Made by a program: the position numbers and the translations under genes. Shown piece after piece: positions 21,946-33,645 of a stretch of 64,000 bases of DNA. The stretch lies in the NCBI GenBank assembly GCA_030248225.1, contig JASANE010029025.1, positions 37,841 through 101,840 on the forward strand, given 5' to 3'. A model generated the notes under the pieces. That model did no database searches, was not told the DNA's origin, and was given only the letters and a program-made list of their open reading frames with translations. The DNA is from Trileptium ribeirensis (Eukaryota > Nematoda > Enoplea > Enoplida > Thoracostomopsidae). Within the stretch, counting starts at the first letter, position 1; the number at the start of each line of letters is the position of its first letter.

Positions 21946-23041
21946 GCATAAAACAGCGCTTGAGTGCCACGTAGCCAGCAAATTCTGGTTCGACACACTT
22001 TCAATAGTTCTTCTGGGCGTCCGTGCGAAATACACTGATGATGTCAGTTGTTCTCCTGGCGAACTTAAGTATGGTCCGACACTTCGACTTCCGGATCAAT
22101 TTATCGCCGCATGGTCTGCAACAAACGCGCCTTCCAATCTAAAACGGTTACGATTCGATATGGACCCTCATTCGTCGAATACCGTCAAGGGCACAGCATC
22201 GCTCAGTTCATATTGTTCCAGCAAGGTTGCGCACCTATAAACAGGCGTTCATACGTCATGATACTGTTCGGAAACCGCTGCAGCCAGCTATGATAGTCCA
22301 TTCGAAGTGGTTACCATAAAGCAGCGCTTGCGTGCCATGTAGCCAGCAAATTCTGGTTCGACACACTTTCATTAGTTCTTCTGGGCGTCCGTGCGAAATA
22401 CTCTGATGATGTCAGTTGTTCTGCTGGCGAACTTAAGTGTGGTCCGACACTTCGACTTCAGGATCAATTTATCGCCGCATGGCCTGCAACAAAAGCGCCT
22501 TCCAGTCTAAAACGATTACGATTCGGTATGGACCCTCATTCGTCCAATACCGTCAGGGGCGCAGCATCGCTCAGTTCATAATCTTCCGGCAAGGTTGCGC
22601 ACCTATAAACATGCGTTCATACGTCATGATACTGTTCGGAAACCGCTGCAGCCAGCTATAATAATCCATTCGAAGTGATTAGCATAAAGCAGCGCTTGAG
22701 TGCCACGTAGCCAACAAATTCTGGCTCGACGCACTTTCATTAGTTTTTCTGGGCGTCCGTGCGAAATACACTGATGATATCAGTTGTTCTGCTGACGAAC
22801 TTAAGTAAGGTCCGACACTTCCACTTCCGGATCAATTTATCGCCGCATGGCCTGCAACAAACGCGCCTTCCAATCTAAAACGGTTACGATTCGATATGGA
22901 CCCTCAGTTGTCCAATACCGTCAAGGTCGCAGCATCGCTCAGTTCATAATGTTCCAGCAAGGTTGCTCACCTATAAACAGGCGTTCATACGTTATGATAC
23001 TGTTCAGAGACCGCTGCAGCCAGCTATGATAGTCCATTCGA
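21946..23041 (+). repeat. 368-bp segment of the integrase C-terminal coding region, three tandem copies
   Basis: Copies start at about 21946, 22314 and 22682 (marker AAARCAGCGCTT at 21950, 22318 and 22686) and run to the unique sequence CGGACGAGGAACTATC. They encode WFDTLSIVLLGVRAKYTDD...CSPGELKYGPTLRLPDQF and the following basic region, which in Gypsy integrases comes near the end of the polyprotein. 368 is not a multiple of 3, so the copies are mutually out of frame. They differ by scattered substitutions. Confidence 0.9.
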
Positions 23042-23187
23042 AGTGGTCGGACGAGGAACTATCAAGCGTGGATCATGAGGAGACATTGTTTCTGTTGAAC
23101 CTGTCAAGCCGGCGTTCCCGAGCAGCGGCGTGCGGTACCACAGTTCCAACAGTTTACAGAACTGTTCTACAGTGGACCATGAAGACC

Positions 23188-23430
23188 TGTAAGCAGAAGT
23201 GGAAGAATCATTTTAACGTTCATATCTTTTTGGTAATACAAATTTACACAAAAGAAGCTTGTGCAAATTAGGCGGTTCTATATAAGCAGTTTACTTTCAT
23301 GCTTCCATGTTTACAGTTTTCTTAACGTCTGCCGTGGTTACGACGAGGTGCTTTAGCTTCAACCAGACTGTTATTAATCTGATAATTATAGTTGTTTATA
23401 AAACAAAAAATTTTCCATTCATTCGCGACA
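23188..23430 (+). repeat. 3' LTR
   Basis: Begins TGTAAGCAGAAGTGG and ends ATTCGCGACA; it is the partner of 18178-18430 with substantial divergence. No obvious purine tract precedes it. Confidence 0.8.
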
Positions 23431-23816
23431 ATTGCAAATAGGAAGTGATTTAGCCTGGACCGTTATCACATAAACTGTATTAAAGTACCACTTTTAACAC
23501 AATTTTACATGAAATATATACGTCAAGCAACGTTGATCAATATGATAGAAAAAACCCCGTATATGATGTGTCGCAAGAAAGTCGCTTATGGATGCCAACA
23601 CATAACAAAAAGAATTTATATGTGAACTAAGAATATCAGAAAAATTAGTTGTATCTGTCTCAAAAGATATTATTTTCCCTTTATCTAGTCAATTTATACT
23701 CTGCTTCAGAGTATTCATAAGTCAGGCATCGATATTAATGTGAGTAAATCAAGCTCACGGTGCGTGATAATCTACTAAATACAAGGGCGCTTCTGCAAAT
23801 GTACTTCAAGACTTGA

Positions 23817-24386
23817 ATTATATTAACGGTGAGAGGAACAGGGTATTTATAGATAGATAATCTTACTCAATGAATGGATGTAGCGAACATTTTGTCCCCT
23901 TCATCATAAGTTGAATTGTGTTAGCCTACAATTATATTAACGGTGAGAGGAACAGGGTATTTATAGATAGATAATCTTACTCAATGAATGGATGTAGCAA
24001 ACATTTTGTCCCCTTCATCATAAGCTGAATTGTGTTAGCCTACAATTATATTAACGGTGAGAGGAACAGGGTATTTATAGATAGATAATCTTACTCAATG
24101 AATGGATGTAGCAAACATTTTGTCCCCTTCATCATAAGCTGAATTGTGTTAGCCTCCAATAATATTAACGGTGAGAGGAACAGGGTATTTATAGATAGAT
24201 AATCTTACTCAATGAATGGATGTAGCAAACATTTTGTCCCCTTCATCATAAGCTGAATTGTGTTAGCCTACAATTATATTAACGGTGACCGGAACAGGGT
24301 ATTTATAGATAGATAATCTTACTCAATGAATGGATGTAGCAAAATTTTTGTCCCCTTCATAATAAACTGAATTGTGTTAGCCTAAA
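23817..24386 (+). repeat. 114-bp tandem repeat, five units
   Basis: Units start ATTATATTAACGGTGAG at 23817, 23931, 24045, 24159 and 24273. They contain GGAACAGGGTATTTATAG and TTTGTCCCCTTCATCATAAG. Units 1-4 are almost identical; the last has several changes. The array is recent. Confidence 0.95.
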
Positions 24387-27300
24387 TGTGATATGATACA
24401 TTTAACCTAATGCTAAACCATAGCTAACAAATATGTAAGTAATGAGAAAATCGGTTTTTAGGTAAAGAACTAATCTAAAAAAGCGGCAATACTTAAATCT
24501 ACCATCATAGAAAATTGACTCTCTAACATCCATCTTCATGGGCCCCAGTTAAGAAGCGAAACAAACTGTCTTGCATAAAAGTATAGCTGTATGGAAACAT
24601 TTCAATTCGAAGTATTTGTATGCTTCAGTCACAGCAGAATACAACGACAGAGCTTTGAAAAAAATTCAATTTAGTAGAATCAGACAACAAATGGTCAATA
24701 CGTTTATGTTTCAAAGATAATGGAATGTAATCGCCAAATAAATTTTCAATGGCAACCCAGATACCGGTAAAAAGATGTAAAAGGTGTAAAAGATACGTCG
24801 ACCTCTGGAGCTCCCTTAAAACCAGTATCGAGGCTGAACCTTTCGTCTGATCTGTACACACATTGAAGCACTTGAATGATAATCAGCTTTTAATATGCAT
24901 TTTATCAATGTTTGTTAAAAAATGGTTGACTAGCTGAAGAGGATAAACTTGCTAGTTTTACATATGATGTGATCGATCATGGTAACAACCTTATGGAGCA
25001 TATCATAAACATAGTCGAACAAGTCCAATACGATTACAATCTACCGAAATCAAGTCCAAGAAATTGGCGGACATTAGTAGTCAAGATTCGTAAAGTACTC
25101 AGTTGCGGCCGGAAAAAGAATACAGCATAAAGGCATGAAGATTGGTCCTGATCGTACGCAAACGCCCAAAATCGCAGCACGTTACTGAGTAGTTGTGAAG
25201 GTACATTTAAAAGTGAAGGAGAACTAGTAAAATTGGTCGGGCCACTTTACGGTGGCCATATTTTTCTCCAAAAGTGCGCCACGTTATGTTGCACTGACGA
25301 CTGACGGGAACGATACAGTGAGAGGGCGACTAATGATTTGTTTGTCCATCGATTTCTTTACAACAGGTCATAAATTAATATCTTAGTTAGATGGATTACA
25401 TTTAGGACAATTTTTAAACAATTTATTTTTGCTATTTCGGTGTAAGAAAACACAGTGTACAAGTAAGTTCGAATCTAAAAGAACTTTATGGAATTATATC
25501 AAAGTTCACAACGAAGTTATACAGAGGCGCCTCAGGCAGCATCTTACCAACTGCCCCAAAAATCGGAATTTAATGACTAGAGTTGTTTGAGTAAAATCGC
25601 AAAAATAAAAAAGCTGGTTAGGAAATCGTGATTCCTGGCTATGTAATACAAAGAATCATTTGTTAACCACCACAAGATGTGACTCAGAAACGATTTGTTT
25701 AGACCGTCTTAAACTTGGGCAATCCTAAAAGTAATAAAAGTATTTGCTAAAGGGTGCCGTATATTTGCTCCAAAATACTATTATGAGTTATCCTTTTTTC
25801 TGTAAAACCGTACGTTTAGTGCACAAATGGAGCAGCTGGGAATAGTATAAAATATAAAGCAACCAGAAAATACATTAAATTTTCAAAGTCGTCCATAAAA
25901 TGTGTTATAAGCTAAAGACTGTAGCAGACAATAATTATTATTGGCAATAAATGTATGATATTACTTATAAGAAATTTTGCTTCAGTTCAATGTTTGTCAA
26001 GATATGTTGGATTTCAAATATAAATAAAATCAACCCAACAATAATCATAATAGCCAAAAAACGATTGTAAACATGACGATGACTGATATCATTTTGTTTA
26101 ATAGTTCGAATAAATATCAATCTATATTTCGAAAAAAAAATCAAACTATTTAGAAGATTAATACAATAAAACAACAATATCAGCATAAAAATATATCTGG
26201 CACTTGTCGTTCCCATGACCCTTTTAGTTGCCACTAGTGCGGAAAAACAGACAATCGATTAAGATTTTATCAAATGTCACTAGTACCGTTAAAAACCGAA
26301 AGGTTTATATCGGACTAGGCACCCTTTTGTTTTTGATCAGTTTGTTTTGAATCAGGACCATAAATAAAGCGAAAAAGCCAGAAATTACATGCGGCGAAAG
26401 AAAACAATACAGCCGCATTTGCAACGACAAGTATGGTCATGCATGTCAAGTATCACTAATTTAATTTAGTTATGCGGTTGGAGCCGACAAAATCCCACGG
26501 TTTGCTAAAAAAATAATATCTATTTGTCAAATTCAAGGATTTTATTATACGCTTAAAATTTTTAACCTAATAACCTAACCTAAAAAGCTAAGGCAAAGCT
26601 CGGAATTTTAAACTGCCACCAAATACTTTATACTTTCACTCAAAAGCTATAATTATAAAATACTGCAGTATAGCTTGGAAACTACTTGCGTTTATAATCG
26701 ATATTCATTGTGATTTGTTGGCTTCAGCACAAATTAAACGCTCGATGCACGTCTCATCGCACATCCGCACGGGCAGTTTTCGTATATGTATATTTCCAAA
26801 CAAGTCAGTTACAACACCTACTTACGGGTAATTTTTGGTTAGTAAACAGCTATAGAGCATTTATACACTGCAAATTCTTTGGGATACATAGTTCAGGAGT
26901 TGTGTCAAAGCTAATATTTGGCTGTAGTTGTTTTCACACGTTCAGCCTTTTAGCTCAAAATTGTGAGCACATTATTTGAATAGAATATGGTGAAAACAGC
27001 GATAAAATCTCAGTAGATATTTATCTCATTTTTTCATTAACTGGGCGTTGCAAATCATTTACATTTTTGAAGCATTTATTTGTTAATATTGTTTCTATGT
27101 GACATCTTTCTGTCGAAAGGAAATTATATCAACAGCTGGCAAAAGATGAATAATCTGTGCTCTGTTTAAACATTTCTGCTGTTATGCGGATTTTTCACAT
27201 ACATCTAAGAATCTTAGTCACAACATTTTCCAGTTATATCGCAAAATAATGCGTTTTAATTCTGCGGGTATGTAATTTTTCTGTCTTTACCATAAAAAAT

Positions 27301-28308
27301 TTGGCCACGTTTGGCCAGATTATGTTCAAATTTTAAGCTCGCAATTTGAAGCTGAAATTAAGTACTTTTTTATTCGTTTAGACCGGCTTAAAATGACACG
27401 AATTAAAGGTTGCCTGATAAGAATTTATTCAAGTTCTAAATATAAGTTGAAGTCTCCATCCAAACTGCAAAACAGATATTTCAAAGGCTGAAGTTGATTA
27501 AATTTTGAACTTCTTCAGGAGGGAAAGGCTATACGGGCTGGCTACAACCTCGGTAGGATTTGAAAAAGCAAAAACTTTAGATTACAAAGAACTGATCAAT
27601 AAGTTCGCGGAAAAAGCATGAAGGAAACCGCTCTAAAAATGAAGATAATAGTTGAAAGGAGTCATTTTCGGTATAAATACGTATATATAAGGCGCTGCAA
27701 TTTGCACATGTGGGTTTTGTTGCACATGCAGCTTTGTAGGAGTTGCATTTCAAGAGAGGCTGATGCCTGGTTAGTTCCCGCCTCGGCCCTGATATTTTGA
27801 ATAGTTATGCTAAAAATGGCATAATATTGCTAAATATTAGAATAAACAATTGTTTCCAGAAAAATGTGATAGTAGAGCCATAAAATAATTTCTAAACCTT
27901 ATTTGAAATTGGCACAAATAATTTTATTTATGCCAAATATGTTACATTTTTTTATTTGAAGACGAACTTGAAACACCGAAACTGAATAGTATGAATTTTT
28001 GTTCAGTTAAGAAAAATAGAAAAATTAATTAACATTTTTGCAAACATTCCAAAAGTTTTAAACGTTGTAAAATGTGATTAACAAGATTCTTGCATTCAAA
28101 TTAATCCGCTAAAGCAATGTTCCCACTTATTAGTTATTTCATGAATTATCGAGTTTGGATTAATTAGTATCTCATCTTTTTGATAGAATACATTTATTTT
28201 GTGCCAAAAATTAACGATTCAAAAAGAAATTCAAAAATACTTGACCATTGGCTAAAATTTCCCTGCTATGATAACTATTTCACATGCAAAATGAAAAAGA
28301 TTTGTGGA
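24387..28308. other. gene-poor stretch
   Basis: AT-rich DNA. A minus-strand frame at 25965-26234 is strongly hydrophobic with two possible membrane helices, but it matches nothing I know and its start lies in a dispersed 41-bp repeat. Nothing else is supported. Confidence 0.4.
26202..26242 (+). repeat. 41-bp dispersed direct repeat, left copy
   Basis: ACTTGTCGTTCCCATGACCC through CCACTAGTGCGG; identical to 28309-28349 except for one base. The flanks differ. Confidence 0.85.
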
Positions 28309-28349
28309 ACTTGTCGTTCCCATGACCCTTTTAGGTGCCACTAGTGCGG
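28309..28349 (+). repeat. 41-bp dispersed direct repeat, right copy
   Basis: Matches 26202-26242 at 40 of 41 positions and ends exactly where the 62-bp-based satellite begins. Confidence 0.85.
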
Positions 28350-31300
28350 GACAACACATTTTGTTGTTCAAGCTGCTAAATTTATCAACAACCCTAAAGT
28401 ATTTTAATTGTTTCAAATCGCATTTTGTTGTAGTTTAAGCTGCCAAATATATCAACATCGCTAATGTATTTTATTTGTTTCACATAACATTTTGTTGTCA
28501 TTCGAGCTGCTAAATTTATCAACATCGCTAATGTATTTTATTTGTTTCACATCGCATTTTGTTGCTGTTCAAGCTGAAATTTTATAAACAACGCCAAGAT
28601 ATTTTAAATATTTCAGAGCGCATTCTGTTTACTTCAAGCTGCGAAATTTATCAAAAACGCCAAGGTGTTTTATTTGTTTCACATCGGATTTTGTTTTTCA
28701 AGCTGCCGCAATTATCAGCAACGTAAATGTATTTTATTTGAGAACGCATTTTGTTGTTCAAGTTCCCAAATTTATCAACAACGCTAAGGTGTTTTATTTC
28801 TTTCACATCGGATTTTGTTTTTCAAGCTGCCACAATTATCAGCAACGCAAATGTATTTTATTTCAGAACGCATTTTGTTGTTCAAGTTCCCAAATTTATC
28901 AACAACGCTAAGGTGTTTTATTTCTTTCACATCGGATTTTGTTTTTCAAGCTGCCACAATTATCAGCAACGCAAATGTATTTTATTTCAGAAAGCATTTT
29001 GTTGTTCGAGTTCCCAAATTTATCAACAACGCTAAGGTGTTTTATTTGTTTCACATCGGATTTTGTTTTTCAAGCTGCCACAATTATCAGCAACGCAAAT
29101 GTATTTTATTTCAGAAAGCATTTTGTTGTTCAAGTTCCCAAATTTATCAACAACGCTAAGGTGTTTTATTTCTTTCACATCGGATTTTGTTTTTCAAGCT
29201 GCCACAATTATCAGCAACGCAAATGTATTTTATTTCAGAAAGCATTTTGTTGTTCAAGTTCCCAAATTTATCAACAACGCTAAGGTGTTTTATTTGTTTC
29301 ACATCGGATTTTGTTTTTCAAGCTGCCACAATTATCAGCAACGCAAATGTATTTTATTTCAGAAAGCATTTTGTTGTTCAAGTTCTTAAATTTATCAAAA
29401 ACGCTTAGGTGTTTTATTTGTTTCACATCGGATTTTGTTTTTCAAGCTGCCACAATTATCAGCAACGCAAATGTATTTTATTTCAGAAAGCATTTTGTTG
29501 TTCAAGTTCCCAAATTTATCAAAACAACGCTAAAGGTGTTTTATTTTCTTCACATCGGATTTTGTTTTTCAAGCTGCCACAATTATCAGCAACGCAAATG
29601 AATTTTATTTAGGATAAGCATTTTGTTGTTCGAGTTCCCCAAATTTATCAACAACGCTAAGGTGTTTTATTTGTTTCACATCGGATTTTGTTTTTCAAGC
29701 TGCCACAATTATCAGCAACGTAAATGTATTTTATTTCAGAACACATTTTGTTGTTCAAGTTCTTAGATTTATCAAAAACGCTTAGGGTGTTTTATTTTGT
29801 TTCACATCGGATTTTGTTTTTCAAGCTGCCACAATTATCAGCAACGCAAATGTATTTTATTTCAGAAAGCATTTGTTGTTGTTCAAGTTCCCAAATTTAT
29901 CAACAACGTCAAGGTGTTTTATTTGTTTCACATCGGATTTTGTTTTTCAAGCTGCCACAATTATCAGCAACGTGAATGATTTGATTTTAGAACACATTTT
30001 GTTGTTCAAGTTCTTAAATTTATCAAAAACGCTTAGGTGTTTTATTTGTTTCACATCGGATTTTGTTTTTCAAGCTGCCACAATTATCAGCAACGCAAAT
30101 GTATTTTATTTCAGAAAGCATTTTGTTGTTCAAGTTCCCAAATTTATCAACAACGCTAAGGTGTTTTATTTGTTTCACATCGGATTTTGTTTTTCAAGCT
30201 GCCACAATTATCAGCAACGTAAATGTATTTTATTTCAGAACACATTTTGTTGTTCAAGTTCTTAAATTTATCAAAAACGCTTAGGTGTTTTATTTGTTTC
30301 ACATCGGATTTTGTTTTTCAAGCTGCCACAATTATCAGCAACGCAAATGTATTTTATTTCAGAAAGCATTTTGTTGTTCAAGTTCCCAAATTTATCAACA
30401 ACGCTAAGGTGTTTTATTTCTTTCACATCGGATTTTGTTTTTCAAGCTGCCACAATTATCAGCAACGCAAATGTATTTTATTTCAAAAAGCATTTTGTTG
30501 TTCGAGTTCCCAAATTTATCAACAACGCTAAGGTGTTTTATTTGTTTCACATCGGATTTTGTTTTTCAAGCTGCCACAATTATCAGCAACGTAAATGTAT
30601 TTTATTTCAGAACACATTTTGTTGTTCAAGTTCTTAAATTTATCAAAAACGCTTAGGTGTTTTATTTGTTTCACATCGGATTTTGTTTTTCAAGCTGCCA
30701 CAATTATCAGCAACGCAAATGTATTTTATTTCAGAAAGCATTTTGTTGTTCGAGTTCCCAAATTTATCAACAACGCTAAGGTGTTTTATTTGTTTCACAT
30801 CGGATTTTGTTTTTCAAGCTGCCACAATTATCAGCAACGTAAATGTATTTTATTTCAGAACACATTTTGTTGTTCAAGTTCTTAAATTTATCAAAAACGC
30901 TTAGGTGTTTTATTTGTTTCACATCGGATTTTGTTTTTCAAGCTGCCACAATTATCAGCAACGCAAATGTATTTTATTTCAGAAAGCATTTTGTTGTTCA
31001 AGTTCCCAAATTTATCAACAACGCTAAGGTGTTTTATTTTACTTTCACATCGGATTTTGTTTTTCAAGCTGCCACAATTATCAGCAACGCAAATGTATTT
31101 TATTTTCAGAAAGCATTTTGTTGTTCAGCTTCCCAAATTTATCAACAACGCTAATGTGTTTTATTTGTTTCACATCGGATTTTGTTTTTCAAGCTGCCAC
31201 AATTATCAGCAACGCAAATGTATTTTTTTTTTCAGAAAGCATTTTGTTGTTCGAGTTCCCCAAATTTATCAACAACGCTAAGGTGTTTTATTTGTTTCAC

Positions 31301-31695
31301 ATCGGATTTTGTTTTTCAAGCTGCCACAATATCAGCAACGTAAATGTATTTTATTTCAGAACACATTTTTGTTGTTCAAGTTCTTAAATTTATCAAAAAA
31401 CGCTTAGGTGTTTTATTTTTTCTCACATCAGATTTTGTTTTTCAAACTGCCACAATTATCAGCAACGCAAATGTATTTTATTTTCAGAACGCATTTTGTT
31501 GTTCAAGTTCCCAAATTTATAACAACACTAAGGTGTTTTAATTGTTTCACATCGGATTTAGTTTTTCAAGCTGCCACAATTATCAGCAACGCAAATGTAT
31601 TTTATTTCAGAACGCATTTTGTTGTTCAAGTTCCCAAATTTATCAACAACGCTAAGGTGTTTTATTTGTTTCATGTCGCATTTTGTTGTTGTTTA
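28350..31695 (+). repeat. satellite: 124-bp dimer of a ~62-bp unit
   Basis: The main array has a 124-bp period made of two related halves of about 62 bp. One half is TTTTGTTGTTCAAGTTCCCA...ACGCTAAGGTGTTTTATTT; the other is ATTTTGTTTTTCAAGCTGCC...ACGCAAATGTATTTTATTT. About 24 dimers are present. The first ~390 bp (28350-28740) consist of single, more diverged ~62-66-bp units without the dimer alternation, and the right edge again ends in a diverged unit. A variant dimer (AGTTCTTAAATTTATCAAAA) recurs at 248- or 372-bp spacing. All three plus-strand frames stay open because 124 is not a multiple of 3; the resulting 60-135-codon frames are not genes. Confidence 0.95.
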
Positions 31696-31893
31696 TTTAA
31701 AAAAACAGAAGATGTAGCAAAATGGTGTGAACTTGTATTGAGACATCTCATGTCGTTCGTGGGCTACAGAGATATAAACTGTGCTTTATTTACAGAGATT
31801 GGTCAAAGCGCGTAAGATATTCCGGTTGGATTAAAAACCAATATACAAAACACCTCTCTTACGAATTTATTAAATGTACTGTTACATCTAGAT
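31696..31893. other. unique spacer between two satellites
   Basis: About 200 bp of non-repetitive sequence; no function recognised. Confidence 0.6.
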
Positions 31894-33645
31894 TACAAGT
31901 TATACAGTGCAAGAAGATGTATAAAGAGAAGCAAGATACGGTACTGCTTCCAAGATGGGTAGATATATGACCGGTAGAGTGAAGTGTGTGCACATACTGT
32001 CATCGGTAACACTTTATTGGGATCCGCGATAACTTGTTTAACACCTCATCTTACAAGTTATACAGTGCAAGAACGTGTACATAGAGAAGCAAGATACGGT
32101 ACTGCTTCCAAGATGGGTAGATATATGACCGGTAGAGTGAAGTGTGTGCACATACTGTCATCGGTAACACTTTATTGGGATCCGCGATAACTTGTTTAAC
32201 ACCTCATCTTACAAGTTATACAGTGCAAGAACGTGTACATAGAGAAGCAAGATACGGTACTGCTTCCAAGATGGGTAGATATATGACCGGTAGAGTGAAG
32301 TGTGTGCACATACTGTCATCGGTAACACTTTATTGGGATCCGCGATAACTTGTTTAACACCTCATCTTACAAGTTATATAGTGCAAGAACGTGTACATAG
32401 AGAAGCAAGGTACGGTGCTGCTTCCAAGATGGGTAGATATATGAGCGGTAGAGTGAAGTGTGCGCACATACTGTCATCGATAACACTTTACTGGGATCCG
32501 CGATAACTTGTTTAACACCTCATCTTACAAGTTATACAGTGCAAGAACGTGTACATAGAGAAGCAAGATACGGTACTGCTTCCAAGATGAGTAGATATAT
32601 GAGCGGTAGAGTGAAGTGTGTGCACATACTGTCATCCGTAACACTTTACTGCGATCTGCGATAACTTGATTAACACCACATCTTACAAGTTATACAGTGC
32701 AAGAACGTGTACATAGAGAAGCAAGATACAAGATACGGTACTGCTTCCAAGATGGGTAGATATATGACCGGTGGAGTGAAGTGTGTGCACATACTGTCAT
32801 CGGTAACACTTTATTGGGATCCGCGATAACTTGTTTAACACCTCATCTTACAAGTTATATAGTGCAAGAACGTGTACATAGAGAAGCAAGATACGGTACT
32901 GCTTCCAAGATGGGTAGATATATGACCGGTGGAGTGAAGTGTGTGCACATACTGTCATCGGTAACACTTTATTGGGATCCGCGATAACTTGTTTAACACC
33001 TCATCTTACAAGTTATATAGTGCAAGAACGTGTACATAGAGAAGCAAGATACGGTACTGCTTCCAAGATGGGTAGATATATGAGCGGTAGAGTGAAGTGT
33101 GTGCACATACTGTCATCGATAACACTTTACTGGGATCCGCGATAACTTGTTTAACACCTCATCTTACAAGTTATACAGTGCAAGAACGTGTACATAGAGA
33201 AGCAAGATACGGTACTGCTTCCAAGATGAGTAGATATATGAGCGATAGAGTGAAGTGTGTGCACATACTGTCATCGGTAACACTTTACTGCGATCCGCGA
33301 TAACTTGTTTAACACCTCATCTTACAAGTTATACAGTGCAAGAACGTGTACATAGAGAAGCAAGATACAAGATACGGTACTGCTTCCAAGATGGGTAGAT
33401 ATATGACCGGTAGGGATGAAGTGTTTGCACATACTGTCATCGGTAACACTTTATTGGGATCCGCGATAACTTGTTTAACACCTCATCTTACAAGTTATAC
33501 AGTGCAAGAACGTGTACATAGAGAAGCAAGATACGGTACTGCTTCCAAGATGGATAGATATGACCGGTAGAGTGAAGTGTGTGCACATACTGTCATCGGT
33601 AACACTTTATTGGGATCCGCGATAACTTGTTTAACACCTCATCTT
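31894..33645 (+). repeat. 158-bp satellite, about 11 units, with 639-bp higher-order repeat
   Basis: Unit: ACAAGTTATACAGTGCAAGA...GGTAGATATATGACCGGTAG...CATACTGTCATCGGTAACAC...GGGATCCGCGATAACTTG. Diagnostic variants (a 7-bp insertion in AGATACAAGATACGG at about 32728 and 33367, TCATCGATAAC at about 32475 and 33114, and ACTGCGATC at about 32648 and 33287) recur every 639 bp, i.e. four units plus the 7-bp insertion. Repeated 68-codon frames here are array by-products. Confidence 0.95.

Larger units (their letters stand above)
18178..23430 (+). mobile_element. degenerate Ty3/Gypsy LTR retrotransposon, CsRn1/Kabuki-like
   Basis: A 5.25-kb element with two diverged LTRs (18178-18430 and 23188-23430). 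It has a primer-binding site beginning 2 bp after the 5' LTR and coding remnants in the order gag, protease, reverse transcriptase, RNase H, integrase, as in the Ty3/Gypsy group. The gag sequence, the C-x3-H...C-x3-C knuckle and a tRNA-Trp-like primer site point to the CsRn1/Kabuki lineage known from flatworms and insects; this rests on motif reading from memory. All domains are broken by stops and frameshifts. A 368-bp part of the 3' coding region is present three times. The LTRs differ at many positions, so the insertion is old. The immediate flanks (TATTC and ATTGC) give no clear target-site duplication. Confidence 0.9.

Noticed and set aside
28751..31815. Many overlapping 60-135-codon plus-strand frames rich in Phe/Ser/Cys
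   Set aside because: They repeat every 124 bp in shifting frames because the satellite unit lacks stops and is not a multiple of three; no start context or homology.
31984..33570. Repeated 68-codon frames in the 158-bp array
   Set aside because: Array by-products; 158 is not a multiple of three and the frames restart in each unit.
28350..33645. CRISPR-like repeats
   Set aside because: Units are contiguous with no unique spacers, and the DNA is eukaryotic.
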